From positions 1 through 33,128 of the forward strand of contig JAFPWV010000214.1 in the NCBI GenBank assembly GCA_017412675.1: a stretch of 33,128 nucleotides of DNA. Reading direction: 5' to 3'. Position 1 is the first letter of the stretch. Each line of letters starts with the position of its first letter. Source of the stretch: Clostridia bacterium. GTDB lineage: Bacteria > Bacillota > Clostridia > Oscillospirales > CAG-272. This document shows positions 8,105 through 16,855 of this stretch, in pieces. A program made the position numbers and the translations under genes. The notes under the pieces are model-generated. The model worked only from the letters and a program-made list of their open reading frames with translations. It made no database searches and had not been told where the DNA came from.

Positions 8105-10375
8105 TCATTGTCTCTCCGCCGCCCAGAGTCCGACGCGGGAGGAGATTTTCGCGGCGCAGTCCTCGGCGGTCCCTCTGCCTCCGAGGTATTCGGATATTTC
8201 TTCCACGACGATATCGTGAACGGCCTGCGGCGTACCTGTCAGATAGGGAACGCCCGCGCCTTCAAGCAGTTCAAAAAACCATTCCGTCCCCTCGTTTGAC
8301 ACTTCCTCTTCCCCATAGATCGCTCCGATGATATCGAGATAGAGCGGTTTTGTCGAAGGAAGGGGAATGTCTGCCGAATTGTTGAAATCATAGTCTCCCG
8401 GCGCAAAGAACGCTTTGATCGCTTCAAAGCAGAGATCGGGATCGTCGGAAAATGCCGTTATGGCAAATGCGGTGTCCGTGCTGACGCGGATGCCGGAAAA
8501 ACCTGACGCAGGGAATCCGACTGGGACCCATCCTTCCCGATACCATGTACGGACGGTGGAGTCCGCCATCGCGTTCAGGATCACGCGATCCGCTGCGATC
8601 TCGCCGTTTCGGAATGCGGCTTCCTTGGCACGGTAATCGAGCGCCATGGAACCGTGCGGCGCACCGTACCACACATTGAGATCCTTCGGCAGGTCTTTGA
8701 GATAGGAGAGATAGGCGAGAAAACCGTCCGAGCCGAAGCCCTCTCCCGCTTCTCCCATGAAATCGATATATCCGCGCGGCAGGATGTTCCACGGATACGA
8801 GAACCAGCTCTGATTTTCCATGAATACGCCTTCCGCGCCGTCCGGCAGGCTGTCGAAGAACGAGAACATCTGTGCAGACGACCATCGACCAGCGCCGTTC
8901 AGAGAATCCGTCCAAGCCGGAGAGAGGAGAAGCGTGTCGATCCGGATTCTGGGCGTGATGCCCCAAATACCGCCTTCCCCATCGTCGAAAAGCCGCGGCA
9001 CGCATCCGAACAAGGTATCGAAATTGATTTCCTCATCCGTCAGAAGATAGGGTGTGAGGTCGACCGTCAGCTTCTTTTCCGTCAGCTGGACGGGGACTCT
9101 CCTTTCCGAGAGCGGCGCACCGGGGTCGGCTGACGTCACTACGATATCCGGACGGAAGCCGCCGTTCAGGATGTCAAACACAAGCTGCGCCTCTTGTGCG
9201 TCAAGGGAATCCGGATCGATATACGCGGTATAATCGACCGGAACGATCTGCGCCTCGGGATGGGAGCGGTTGAAAGCCGTGAGCTGCGATATCATCCGCG
9301 GCGGGAGGGTGACGGTATGGGCAAGGGTGATCGTTTTGATCTCGTTCGGGTTTATGTCAGCCGCTTTCTCCCACAGAATCGGCGAAGCTGTAAACGCGCC
9401 GTCCCAGTCAACAGCAAGGAAAAGGTCTTCCGCAAGCATGGCGGAGGCGTACAGTCCTGCATGATTGACGCCGAAATCATAGACCGAACCAAGAGAGGCG
9501 ATGCCGGAATTGACAAAACGCATGATCTGAGTGACAGCGAGTACTCCGTCCTGCTCCGTACGCGCTGAACAAATCGCTTCACCGTTCTCGTAGAAAAAGG
9601 AGACGAGCGGTATTCCGGCGGGCGCGGGGATCAGCGTATGCCGTCCGTCATCCGGAAACGGAATTTCCCTGCCGAAGCCGTCCGTGCCGATCGTCACCGC
9701 CGACGACGTGCCGGAGGTGTCGCGGGTTACCGCCCACACCTGACCGTCCGCGCCGCGCGCCATCGAAGTGATCTCTGAGGGAAGCGAGAAGCGCGTCAAC
9801 AACACGAGGTCATCGTCATACACCGCAGCCGACATGCCGTCCGACGCGAAAAACCGGCCTTCTCCGCCCTCCGCAAAGAAGCGGATGCCCGTGCTGTCCT
9901 GTCCCATGGCGGATGTGACGTCCGCAGAAGAAATCGCCCCGTCCGCGCGGTCGATGCGCACGAGTTCATCATGGCCGACGGCGGAGAGAAACACATACAC
10001 CGCGTCTTCTGTTACTGCCCCATGTGTGATCCATGCTTCATGATCCGGGAGCGAAACCTCTTCCCACCCGGCGAGCTCTCCTTTCGCGGTGAAGGAGCAG
10101 AGCATCGAGCGGTAGGAAAAGACGATCTCTCCGTTCACTTCCCTTTCTTCGCGGATCTGACAGAACGCTTCGACCGTCTCTCCGTTCCAGTAAGGCAGTA
10201 CGCCGTGGCACATCCGCCAGTCAGCGTCAAGCGGAACGGTCTGTGCCGTGAAGATCCCAGTCAGGACTTCCCCGTTTGACGGTGCCGCGGGTGATTCCGC
10301 TTCTTTTTGCTTCCCGCATCCGACAAGCAGAAGAACCGCCGTCAGCAAGCACAGCCACGCAATTCGGACTTTCAT
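8105..10375 (-). CDS. Lipoprotein: propeller-like region plus solute-binding-protein-like region
   Basis: The 756-aa product has a lipoprotein signal peptide with lipobox LLVGC (lipidated Cys at residue 20), so it should be anchored outside the membrane. Residues about 35-340 are short beta-rich segments resembling a beta-propeller. Residues about 345-756 resemble an ABC-type extracellular solute-binding protein: an ITLAHTVTLPP opening, a FNRSHPEAQI segment and a C-terminal half rich in aromatic residues and acidic loops. No permease or ATPase genes are nearby. The ATG at 10375 is preferred, with GAGG 8 nt upstream. An ATG two codons earlier abuts that site. Ligand unknown. Confidence 0.75.
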   Translation of the reverse strand: MKVRIAWLCLLTAVLLLVGCGKQKEAESPAAPSNGEVLTGIFTAQTVPLDADWRMCHGVLPYWNGETVEAFCQIREEREVNGEIVFSYRSMLCSFTAKGELAGWEEVSLPDHEAWITHGAVTEDAVYVFLSAVGHDELVRIDRADGAISSADVTSAMGQDSTGIRFFAEGGEGRFFASDGMSAAVYDDDLVLLTRFSLPSEITSMARGADGQVWAVTRDTSGTSSAVTIGTDGFGREIPFPDDGRHTLIPAPAGIPLVSFFYENGEAICSARTEQDGVLAVTQIMRFVNSGIASLGSVYDFGVNHAGLYASAMLAEDLFLAVDWDGAFTASPILWEKAADINPNEIKTITLAHTVTLPPRMISQLTAFNRSHPEAQIVPVDYTAYIDPDSLDAQEAQLVFDILNGGFRPDIVVTSADPGAPLSERRVPVQLTEKKLTVDLTPYLLTDEEINFDTLFGCVPRLFDDGEGGIWGITPRIRIDTLLLSPAWTDSLNGAGRWSSAQMFSFFDSLPDGAEGVFMENQSWFSYPWNILPRGYIDFMGEAGEGFGSDGFLAYLSYLKDLPKDLNVWYGAPHGSMALDYRAKEAAFRNGEIAADRVILNAMADSTVRTWYREGWVPVGFPASGFSGIRVSTDTAFAITAFSDDPDLCFEAIKAFFAPGDYDFNNSADIPLPSTKPLYLDIIGAIYGEEEVSNEGTEWFFELLEGAGVPYLTGTPQAVHDIVVEEISEYLGGRGTAEDCAAKISSRVGLWAAERQ

Positions 10376-10406
10376 GCGCATTTCCTCTAATCCGTTCGTT
10401 TTCTCT

Positions 10407-10415
10407 ATTATAGCA
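10407..10415 (-). promoter_or_regulatory. Extended -10 promoter of the lipoprotein gene
   Basis: On the minus strand TGC-TATAAT forms an extended -10 box (TATAAT at 10407-10412). No good -35 box is visible at the usual distance. Confidence 0.6.
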
Positions 10416-10473
10416 GAACTCGATATGGCATTTGTGACGTATTTGTAAATTCGCTGACAGGATCAGAAACAGA

Positions 10474-10502
10474 GAAAGAACCCGCGGGAACGGGTTCTCT
10501 GC
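10474..10502 (-). terminator. Terminator-like hairpin after the GH27 gene
   Basis: AGAACCC and GGGTTCT enclose a short GC-rich loop just downstream of the stop codon. It is nearly the same motif as the hairpin at 8073-8103. The U tract is weak (TTCTTTCTC). Confidence 0.55.
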
Positions 10503-10507
10503 TGTGA

Positions 10508-11767
10508 TTATTCCACCGTAAATGCGACGGCGGCGTGCTTCGGGAGGGCGACGGCGATCCGGTCGGTGTCCTCCGTGATCCGTCCGGTCCAGAGCTCGGT
10601 GAGGGTGCGCGGTCCTTCGATCTCCGCGTCGGTGAGCGGGACCGCGATCTCCCCATCCTCCTCCCCGACGTTGAAGAGCGCGAGGTAGTACCCGCCCGCC
10701 GCGTTCACCGCCGTCCAGAGGATCCACTCGCACGCCCCGTCCTTCCGGCGCCAGACGGGATGCGCGTACCGGGCGTTTTTGTGCATCGATAGGATGCCGC
10801 GGTTCGTGAGGAGTTCCCGGGTAAAGTCGTCGAAGCCGGGCATGTCGCCGCCGATCATGAGGGGCGAACGCATGACGGACCAGAGCGTCATCATCGTGCG
10901 CTGCTCGTCCTCCGTGAACCGGGTGCGGTTCTCCCGCCCGTACACCTGACGGACCGGTCCGACGGGGAGCATGTCGGCGTCCGGCCAACGACCGGGACCC
11001 GCGTGGATGCACCAGGTCTCGGCGCGGGCAAACATGTCGTAGAGCAGCTTCCAGTCGTCCCAGAAGTCGTCCGTGATGCGCCACATGTTGGCCGTCTCCT
11101 TGTAAAGCTCCGCCTTCTCCGGGAGCGCGGGTCCGGGGGAGAGGGAGAGGACCATCTCGCGGCCCGAGGATCTCAGGGCGTCGGAGAGGAGCTTCAGCTC
11201 GCACTCGCACCGGGGCATTTCCCGCGCGATGTCGTCGCATTTGATGAAATCCACGCCCCACGACGCGTAGAGGGCGAAGAGGCTCTCATAATACGCCCGC
11301 GCGCCGGGCTTCGAGGGATCGACGCCGTACATGTCGGCATTCCAGAAGCAGATCGAGGAGGGATCGGCGATGTCGCGGGCGCGCTTGTCCGAGCCGAGGA
11401 TCGCCGTGTTGCGGGAGACCGCCTGGCGGGGGATGCCGCGCATGATGTGGATGCCGAATTTGAGGCCGAGGCTGTGGACGTATGCCGCGAGCGGGGCGAA
11501 TCCCCTGCCCTCCGCCGCCGACGGGAACCGGTTGATGGCCGGGAGGAGCCGGGAGTACTCGTCCATGTAGAGATCGGCGAAGGGGTGATAGGCATGGGAG
11601 GTCGCGCCGGGCTCGTACCATTGGATGTCGACGACGACGTATTCCCAGCCGAAGGGCTTCAGATGCTTCGCCATGTATTCGGCGTTCGCGCGTACGGTTT
11701 CCTCGGTGACTGCCGCGCCCCAGCAGTCCCAGCTGTTCCAGCCCATCGGAGCGGTTTTTGCGGTCAT
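10508..11767 (-). CDS. Glycoside hydrolase family 27 (alpha-galactosidase-like)
   Basis: The 419-aa product is a GH27 retaining glycosidase, probably cytoplasmic since no signal peptide is seen. The family signature MGWNSWDCW opens the (beta/alpha)8 barrel at residues 8-16. The nucleophile is probably D178 in FIKCDD. The acid/base is probably D234 in WRITDDFWDDW. A C-terminal beta-sandwich follows from about residue 330. KCDD replaces the more usual KYDN, so specificity could be alpha-galactose or a related sugar such as beta-L-arabinopyranose. AAAGGAG precedes the ATG. The gene stands alone with a strong promoter. Confidence 0.9.
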   Translation of the reverse strand: MTAKTAPMGWNSWDCWGAAVTEETVRANAEYMAKHLKPFGWEYVVVDIQWYEPGATSHAYHPFADLYMDEYSRLLPAINRFPSAAEGRGFAPLAAYVHSLGLKFGIHIMRGIPRQAVSRNTAILGSDKRARDIADPSSICFWNADMYGVDPSKPGARAYYESLFALYASWGVDFIKCDDIAREMPRCECELKLLSDALRSSGREMVLSLSPGPALPEKAELYKETANMWRITDDFWDDWKLLYDMFARAETWCIHAGPGRWPDADMLPVGPVRQVYGRENRTRFTEDEQRTMMTLWSVMRSPLMIGGDMPGFDDFTRELLTNRGILSMHKNARYAHPVWRRKDGACEWILWTAVNAAGGYYLALFNVGEEDGEIAVPLTDAEIEGPRTLTELWTGRITEDTDRIAVALPKHAAVAFTVE

Positions 11768-11797
11768 GATGAACTCCTTTTACGGTTTTTTTCTTTC

Positions 11798-11826
11798 ATT
11801 ATAGCGGATGACGCCCAGGTTTGCAA
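11798..11826 (-). promoter_or_regulatory. Sigma-A promoter of the GH27 gene
   Basis: On the minus strand TTGCAA (11821-11826) and TATAAT (11798-11803) are spaced by 17 nt. Confidence 0.85.
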
Positions 11827-11937
11827 GAGGATGCGGAAAAAAAGAGCTCATCCTTCCGCTTCCGTGAATAGAGGGGGCGATTTGCGGCAATCCTCTCGCT
11901 GTCATCCGCCGGACGCGGAAACAGAAAGGAGTTCAGT

Positions 11938-12396
11938 ATGACACTCACCGAAAAAGAACGCACGCTCGTCAAAGATCTCAAGGACCAGGAATCCCTCTGC
12001 ATCGAAAAGTACGGAAAGTACGCCGGGGAGGCCTCCGACGAACAGCTCCGGACGCTCTTCGGCGGGATCGCCTCGATGGAACGCGAACACCTCCGGACGC
12101 TCGACGGGATCGAATCGGGAAAGACGCCCTCGACTTCCTCCGGATCGTCCTCCGGCTCTTCCCTGCCGCAGTCCTTCACGAAGGCCCCGACCGGCACGGA
12201 CGCGAAGACCGACGCCTTCCTCTGCTCGGACCTGCTCTCGACGGAGAAGCACGCCTCCCATCTCTATGACACCTGCGTGTTCGAGTTCCAGGACCCGGCC
12301 GTCCGCCAGGCGCTGAATCACATCCAGAAGGAGGAGCAGAACCACGGAAAGCTGCTCTACGACTATATGAAGGTCAACGGGATGTACGGATCCTGA
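11938..12396 (+). CDS. CotF-family ferritin-like spore coat protein
   Basis: The 152-aa product has two helical segments joined by a Ser/Gly-rich linker at about residues 62-80. The C-terminal part (LLSTEKHASHLYD, then RQALNHIQKEEQNHGKLL and YMKVNGMY) matches the Coat F domain of Firmicute spore coat proteins. The N-terminal part also carries ferritin-like E and ExxH residues (EREHLRTL). It is expected on the spore surface. AAAGGAG lies 6-7 nt before the ATG. No sigma-A promoter is obvious upstream, which would fit a sporulation sigma factor. Confidence 0.8.
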   Translation: MTLTEKERTLVKDLKDQESLCIEKYGKYAGEASDEQLRTLFGGIASMEREHLRTLDGIESGKTPSTSSGSSSGSSLPQSFTKAPTGTDAKTDAFLCSDLLSTEKHASHLYDTCVFEFQDPAVRQALNHIQKEEQNHGKLLYDYMKVNGMYGS

Positions 12397-12400
12397 CGGA

Positions 12401-12443
12401 ACAGAAAAAGAGCTGCCGTATTTGCTGCCGCGGCGGCTCTTTC
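12401..12443. terminator. Bidirectional terminator between the CotF-like and MBL genes
   Basis: CAGAAA-AGAGC-GCCG on the left pairs with CGGC-GCTCT-TTCTG on the right across a loop near 12420. It separates convergent genes. Confidence 0.75.
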
Positions 12444-12455
12444 TGTATTTCGGGA

Positions 12456-13712
12456 TCATTCGCTCGCTTTCGTGTCGACCGTGTTGCCCCACGGATCGAT
12501 CAGGACGGCGAGATCTTCCTTCGATTTGTGCCAGACCTTGCCCTCGTTCCAGCGGAAATCCGGCGCGCCGTCATAGTCCGTGCATCCGACGGTGAGGGTG
12601 CCGCCCGCCGGGATGACCGCCCCTGCCGGGAACTCGAAGAGCTCGTTTCCGGTCCGCGACGCGATCCACCATTCGGCGAGATCGATGTCCCCGTCGGTCG
12701 TGTTGCGCAGAACGACGAGCTGATCGGCCTTCGAGACGTGATCGAAGACGACGCCGTCCCGCCGGTGGGTCGTTTGATAGTCCGTGAGTTCGATCTTGCC
12801 AGACGTCTTCACGACCGCGTTGATGCCGAGGGAGTAGTCCTCGGTGACATAGACGTCCGCCCCCGCTTTCCCGAGGAGCTTGACGACGCTCTTATGCACG
12901 GCTTCGCTCTCTTCTTCTTTGTTCCCGGATATCACGGCGATCTTCGGTCCGGCTTCCAGAACGAAGCTCTCGGAGGTCGCGTCCTTTTTGCCGTGGTGGC
13001 CGACCTTGAGGAGATCGCACCGCAGATCGAGGCCCGCGCTCATGAGGGTCTTTTCCTCGTCGAACATCATGTCGCCGGTGAACAGGAGCGTCGCGCCGTT
13101 GACCCGGAGGCGCAGAACGAGCGAATTGTTGTCGTCACGCGGATTGTAGCGGATCGGGCCGAAGACGTCGAACCACACGCCGTCCGCCGCTTTGACGGTC
13201 TCCCCCGGATCGAGCGCGATGCGCGGCGTCTCTCCCCGGAGCCGCTCGATCTTGCTCCAGTCCTCGGAAATCGAAGAGGTATATACGGCGGAGACGGGGA
13301 CCTCCGCGAGGACCGCGCGCAGACCGCCGATGTGGTCGTTGTCGGTGTGGGTGAGGAAGATGCCTTCGAGATGGGTGACGCCGAGCTCCTCGCACGCGCC
13401 GAGCACAACGGGAACGGTCGAGGCAACGCCGGTGTCGATGAGCCACGAAAAGCCGTCGATCCGCAGAAGGATCGCGTCGCCCTTTCCGACGTTGAGGAAG
13501 ACGAGGCGGACGTCGTGCTCCCCGGACGGGGTGACGGAGAGATAATCCTCGCTCAGGACGCGGTCGGTGCGGTGCTTGGCCGCTTCATCGACCGCCGCGG
13601 GTTCGGTTTCGGCGGGTTCGGTTTCGTTCGGTTCCTCCGCCGTACAGCCGGCGAGAGCGAACAGAAGGACGAGGGCGAAGAGGAGCGTGAGGATGAGGGA
13701 TAGGGATTTCAA
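12456..13712 (-). CDS. ComEC/Rec2-like metallo-beta-lactamase lipoprotein with lamin-tail domain
   Basis: The 418-aa product has a lipobox signal (LFALAGC, Cys23) followed by an acidic Glu/Thr/Pro linker. The metallo-beta-lactamase domain covers about residues 65-290. Metal motifs are THTDNDH (121-127), GDM (213-215) and GHH (238-240), the ComEC-like soluble type. A lamin-tail-like beta domain occupies about residues 320-418. It is probably a surface-anchored hydrolase, possibly of nucleic acid or phosphodiester substrates, which is inference. The start is TTG at 13712, with AAAGGAG 6 nt upstream. It follows the SLH protein gene by 30 nt, suggesting one transcript. Confidence 0.85.
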   Translation of the reverse strand: MKSLSLILTLLFALVLLFALAGCTAEEPNETEPAETEPAAVDEAAKHRTDRVLSEDYLSVTPSGEHDVRLVFLNVGKGDAILLRIDGFSWLIDTGVASTVPVVLGACEELGVTHLEGIFLTHTDNDHIGGLRAVLAEVPVSAVYTSSISEDWSKIERLRGETPRIALDPGETVKAADGVWFDVFGPIRYNPRDDNNSLVLRLRVNGATLLFTGDMMFDEEKTLMSAGLDLRCDLLKVGHHGKKDATSESFVLEAGPKIAVISGNKEEESEAVHKSVVKLLGKAGADVYVTEDYSLGINAVVKTSGKIELTDYQTTHRRDGVVFDHVSKADQLVVLRNTTDGDIDLAEWWIASRTGNELFEFPAGAVIPAGGTLTVGCTDYDGAPDFRWNEGKVWHKSKEDLAVLIDPWGNTVDTKASE

Positions 13713-13742
13713 GGGAGTCTCCTTTATCGATGTCAGAGGGGG

Positions 13743-15530
13743 TTACTTACCTGCGAGACGCGAGAAGCCCGCGATCACGGAGGCGGCTTCCGCGCGGTTG
13801 GCGGTGTTTTTCGGATCGAGTTCGGTCCGCGAGGGGAGCAGATCGTTTGCCGCGCACCATGCTGCGCCGTCCACCGCCCATGTGTCGAGCTGATCCCGGT
13901 CGGCAAAGACGGCGAGGTCTTCGGGATCCCCGCTCACGCCGAGCTTCAGCATCCCGCCGCAGGTCGCCACGATCTTCATCATCTGTTCCTTCGTCAGCTC
14001 GCCGAGCGGATCGAAGAGGCCGCCGCCGACGCCGTTGACGATGCCGTTCTGCACCGCCCATTCGACGTAGGCGGAGTACCAAAGTCCCGGCGGCACGTCG
14101 GTAAAGGAGGAAGTCGTCCACACCGACGGATCGACGCCGCAGAGACGCCCGAGGACCGTGACGAACATGGCACGGGTCAGGGTGGCGCCAGGCGCGAATT
14201 TCGTCGTCGAGACGCCGTTGAAGAGGCCGCGCTCATAGACGAAGCGGACCGCGTCGTAGCAGGGATCGGTCATCTGGACGTCGTCGAACGGGATCGCGCC
14301 GGGAGAACGGGCCTGTCCGGTGACGACGACGGAATGGATGTGCTGGGTGCCGTCGAGGTTCGGCGTCGCCGCGGTCATGTAGTCGAGGGTGTCCTTGACG
14401 ATCGCGGAGCCGTAGATGTCGCCCGCTTCCGTCTCGCGCAGATAGACCGTCGCCGTGCCGTTCTTCGGATCGATCGTCAGAATCTCGTCCGCGGTGTTGA
14501 CGTAGAGGATCCCGCCCCACGCCGAGAGGCCGGAATAGGTCCCGACCCAGTAGCGCGTCGCGCTGTCCCCGACCATCCAGCGGTCCTTGAAGGTATAGAG
14601 GACCTTCTGATCCGATCCGTTGAAGAGGGCGGAGCAGATCTGGCGGTCGGTGTTCCGGATGTAATACCAGCGCCCGTCGATCCACAGCATCCGGGAGACG
14701 ACGCCGCGCCACAGCGGATCCTTCGGCCATGCCGTACCGCACTTCACGGTGCTCGACCAGCCGACATGATCCCTCGCCCGGATCTCGTCGTCGGAGAGCA
14801 GGAAGAAATCGTGCAGGACCCTGCCGATCCGGTCCGGACGCGGATCGTCGTACACGAGGTCGACGTGATACCAGTTCCCGCCGATCTTCACGATGTTCCA
14901 CGCATGCCGCATCTCGCTGCTCGTCACAACGGCGCATTCCACGCCGAGCTCGCGCATCACGCGCATATAGAGGAGCGAATACGCCTGACAGACGCCCGTG
15001 CGGGTCTTGAGGAAGGTATAGGTGTCGTAGATCGATTCCGTCTCGTCGTAGCCGTAGGCACTGATGATGAAGTCGTGGACGTAGAGCGCCTTCTCGGTGT
15101 CGCTAAGCCCTCCCGGCACGGAGGAAACGATGTGGGCGACCTCCTTCTCATAGAACGCCGACGCCGCCTCACGCTCCGCCCGGGTCATCGTGTACTGGAA
15201 GGTCACGTCCACGACGGTGTCGGAAAACAGGCCGTCCGCCGTGTGATAGGCGACGCGGGGCGCGAGGAAAAAGAACTCCGGCGCGTTCGCAAAGAGATCG
15301 GAGTAGATCCGCATGAAGTCTTCCACCGTGATGCGGTATTCAAAGAGGCTGAGCGTTTCCGCGCCCGAGTCGACGGCGTCCGCCACGCGGTTGTAGATCT
15401 GGTCGTAGGACGCGATCGACTGCCGGTATTCGGACACGACGTGGGACGCGTTCTCCGCGTGCGCCGGGCAGATCAGCGCGATCAGCATGAAGGCGGCGCA
15501 GAGGAGGGAGATCCATCGTTTACTCATCAT
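13743..15530 (-). CDS. Secreted transglutaminase-like protein with SLH repeats
   Basis: The 595-aa product has a Sec signal peptide ending in AHA (about residue 25). A transglutaminase-like fold covers about residues 60-235. The likely triad is C181 in GVCQAY, H209 in RHAWN and D224 in YHVDLVYDDP. Residues about 265-400 resemble the DUF5050-like or short propeller modules found in such surface proteins. Three SLH repeats follow at about 416-466, 475-527 and 542-592, which would bind the cell-wall polymer. I prefer the ATG at 15530 (a second ATG is at 15527). An in-frame GTG at 15557 lacks a ribosome site. AGGA lies about 11 nt upstream. Confidence 0.88.
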   Translation of the reverse strand: MMSKRWISLLCAAFMLIALICPAHAENASHVVSEYRQSIASYDQIYNRVADAVDSGAETLSLFEYRITVEDFMRIYSDLFANAPEFFFLAPRVAYHTADGLFSDTVVDVTFQYTMTRAEREAASAFYEKEVAHIVSSVPGGLSDTEKALYVHDFIISAYGYDETESIYDTYTFLKTRTGVCQAYSLLYMRVMRELGVECAVVTSSEMRHAWNIVKIGGNWYHVDLVYDDPRPDRIGRVLHDFFLLSDDEIRARDHVGWSSTVKCGTAWPKDPLWRGVVSRMLWIDGRWYYIRNTDRQICSALFNGSDQKVLYTFKDRWMVGDSATRYWVGTYSGLSAWGGILYVNTADEILTIDPKNGTATVYLRETEAGDIYGSAIVKDTLDYMTAATPNLDGTQHIHSVVVTGQARSPGAIPFDDVQMTDPCYDAVRFVYERGLFNGVSTTKFAPGATLTRAMFVTVLGRLCGVDPSVWTTSSFTDVPPGLWYSAYVEWAVQNGIVNGVGGGLFDPLGELTKEQMMKIVATCGGMLKLGVSGDPEDLAVFADRDQLDTWAVDGAAWCAANDLLPSRTELDPKNTANRAEAASVIAGFSRLAGK

Positions 15531-15665
15531 GTCAGGTCGTTTCCTGCCGTTTTTCACAGAGGGGGCCCGGACGGGATGCTGTGAAATGCGGCAACTCTAC
15601 AGTTTTCGTTAATATTATCCGACGATTCCGGGGCGAAACCATGAATGAAACGCCGCGAAATCAAG

Positions 15666-15692
15666 CAGCCGGACACCTGAAATGCCCGGCTG
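15666..15692 (-). terminator. Terminator-like hairpin after the TIM-barrel gene
   Basis: CAGCCGG (15666-15672) and CCGGCTG (15686-15692) form a perfect 7-bp stem downstream of the stop codon. The minus-strand tail CTTGATTTCG is only weakly T-rich. Confidence 0.5.
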
Positions 15693-15718
15693 TTTTCGGT
15701 ACTCCGTGGGTTTGCGGC

Positions 15719-16516
15719 TTATTTCGAGAAGGGATCGATGAGGTTGTGCATCTCGCGGACGAGATCCGGGACCTCGAGCGTCCGTCCGCACTCGAAGGCG
15801 AGCCAGCGGTCGTAGCCAGTCTCCTTGATCGCCTTGAAGATGTTCGTATAGTTGAGCTCGCCGGTGCCGGGCTGATTTCTGCCGGGGTTGTCACCGATGT
15901 GGAAGTGGCCGATGAGGTCGATGTTGTTCGTGATGTTGCGGATGACGTTGCCCTCGGAGATCTGCTGATGATAGATATCGAACAGGATCTTGCAGTTCGG
16001 GCTGTCGACCGCCTTGATCATCTTCACGGCCTCTTCGGTGGTGACGAGGAAGTAGCCCATGTGGTTGACGAGGATGTTGAGCGGCTCGACGACGATCATG
16101 ATGCCCTCGTCCTCCGCGATCTTCGACATCTCCTTCAGCGTTTCGACGCAGATCTCAAACTGCGCGTCGCGGGAAACGTCGAAGCGTTCGTTGCCGGTGG
16201 TGGCGATGATGTTCGGGACGTTCAGCTTCTTCGCGACCTCGACGCTCTCGCGGAAGGACTCGAGGAACGCGGGACGGGAATCCTCCCAGACCATGCCGTG
16301 GCCCCACGCGGTCTTTTCCATGTTTTCCTTCTTCACGGACTGAATGACGATCGCCGTGGAGGTGACGCCGGTCTCGTCGAGGGTCTTCTTTGCGAGGTCG
16401 AAGTCAAGGCCGAGCCATCCGAGCTGCTCGACGCCCGGGAACCCGTATTTTTCGCCGAGGCGTACCCGTTCGTACCAGTCCTTGCCCCACCATCCGCCTG
16501 CTGCCGAGAATTTCAT
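15719..16516 (-). CDS. Hydroxypyruvate-isomerase-like TIM-barrel protein
   Basis: The 265-aa product belongs to the xylose-isomerase-like / AP endonuclease 2 superfamily of sugar isomerases and epimerases. The Hyi-like signatures are VVEPLN (E144), LFDIYHQQ (D180), IGHFHIGDNPGR (H206) and FECG (E242). These give a plausible metal site of E144, D180, H206 and E242. It probably interconverts a small keto- and aldo-acid or a ketose. The exact substrate is not visible. AAAGGAAGG precedes the ATG. It is a single-gene unit with its own consensus promoter. Confidence 0.82.
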   Translation of the reverse strand: MKFSAAGGWWGKDWYERVRLGEKYGFPGVEQLGWLGLDFDLAKKTLDETGVTSTAIVIQSVKKENMEKTAWGHGMVWEDSRPAFLESFRESVEVAKKLNVPNIIATTGNERFDVSRDAQFEICVETLKEMSKIAEDEGIMIVVEPLNILVNHMGYFLVTTEEAVKMIKAVDSPNCKILFDIYHQQISEGNVIRNITNNIDLIGHFHIGDNPGRNQPGTGELNYTNIFKAIKETGYDRWLAFECGRTLEVPDLVREMHNLIDPFSK

Positions 16517-16561
16517 GTCTCATACCTTCCTTTCAAGAGGAATCGAATGTTTGTTGTCATT

Positions 16562-16590
16562 ATTGTACCCGAACGGGAGAGATTTGTCAA
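16562..16590 (-). promoter_or_regulatory. Sigma-A promoter of the TIM-barrel gene
   Basis: On the minus strand a perfect TTGACA (16585-16590) and TACAAT (16562-16567) are spaced by 17 nt. The remainder of the 339-bp gap at 16517-16855 holds the two plus-strand promoters listed next and no convincing gene. Confidence 0.88.
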
Positions 16591-16714
16591 GGGCACCCAG
16601 GAAATTTCATCAACATTTCGCCTCCGTTTTTCCGCCCGGCGTCACGGTCCGTGCGGCTTTGGCTGATCCTGTGCGCGACGGGCGGCAAATCTTGGAAATC
16701 TGAGCGGAAAACGC

Positions 16715-16743
16715 TTGATTTTTCCGTGTTCTGCGGGTATAAT
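16715..16743 (+). promoter_or_regulatory. Promoter P1 upstream of the tilS cluster
   Basis: TTGATT (16715-16720) and TATAAT (16738-16743) are spaced by 17 nt. Confidence 0.75.
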
Positions 16744-16790
16744 AGAGAGAACAGCGAAAAACGAATGGCTCTCCTTCCAACGATTCACCA

Positions 16791-16819
16791 TTGACCGCGC
16801 GGATCGGACGGGATATAAT
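16791..16819 (+). promoter_or_regulatory. Promoter P2 upstream of the tilS cluster
   Basis: TTGACC (16791-16796) and TATAAT (16814-16819) are spaced by 17 nt. It lies 76 nt downstream of P1 in the same orientation. Confidence 0.8.
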
Positions 16820-16855
16820 AGAGGAAACGAAGTCTTTTTCCGAAAGGAAGCTGCC

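Noticed and set aside
16765-16794. Nine-codon leader peptide between the two promoters (ATG at 16765)
   Set aside because: No ribosome site precedes it, it has no run of regulatory codons, and it overlaps promoter P2.
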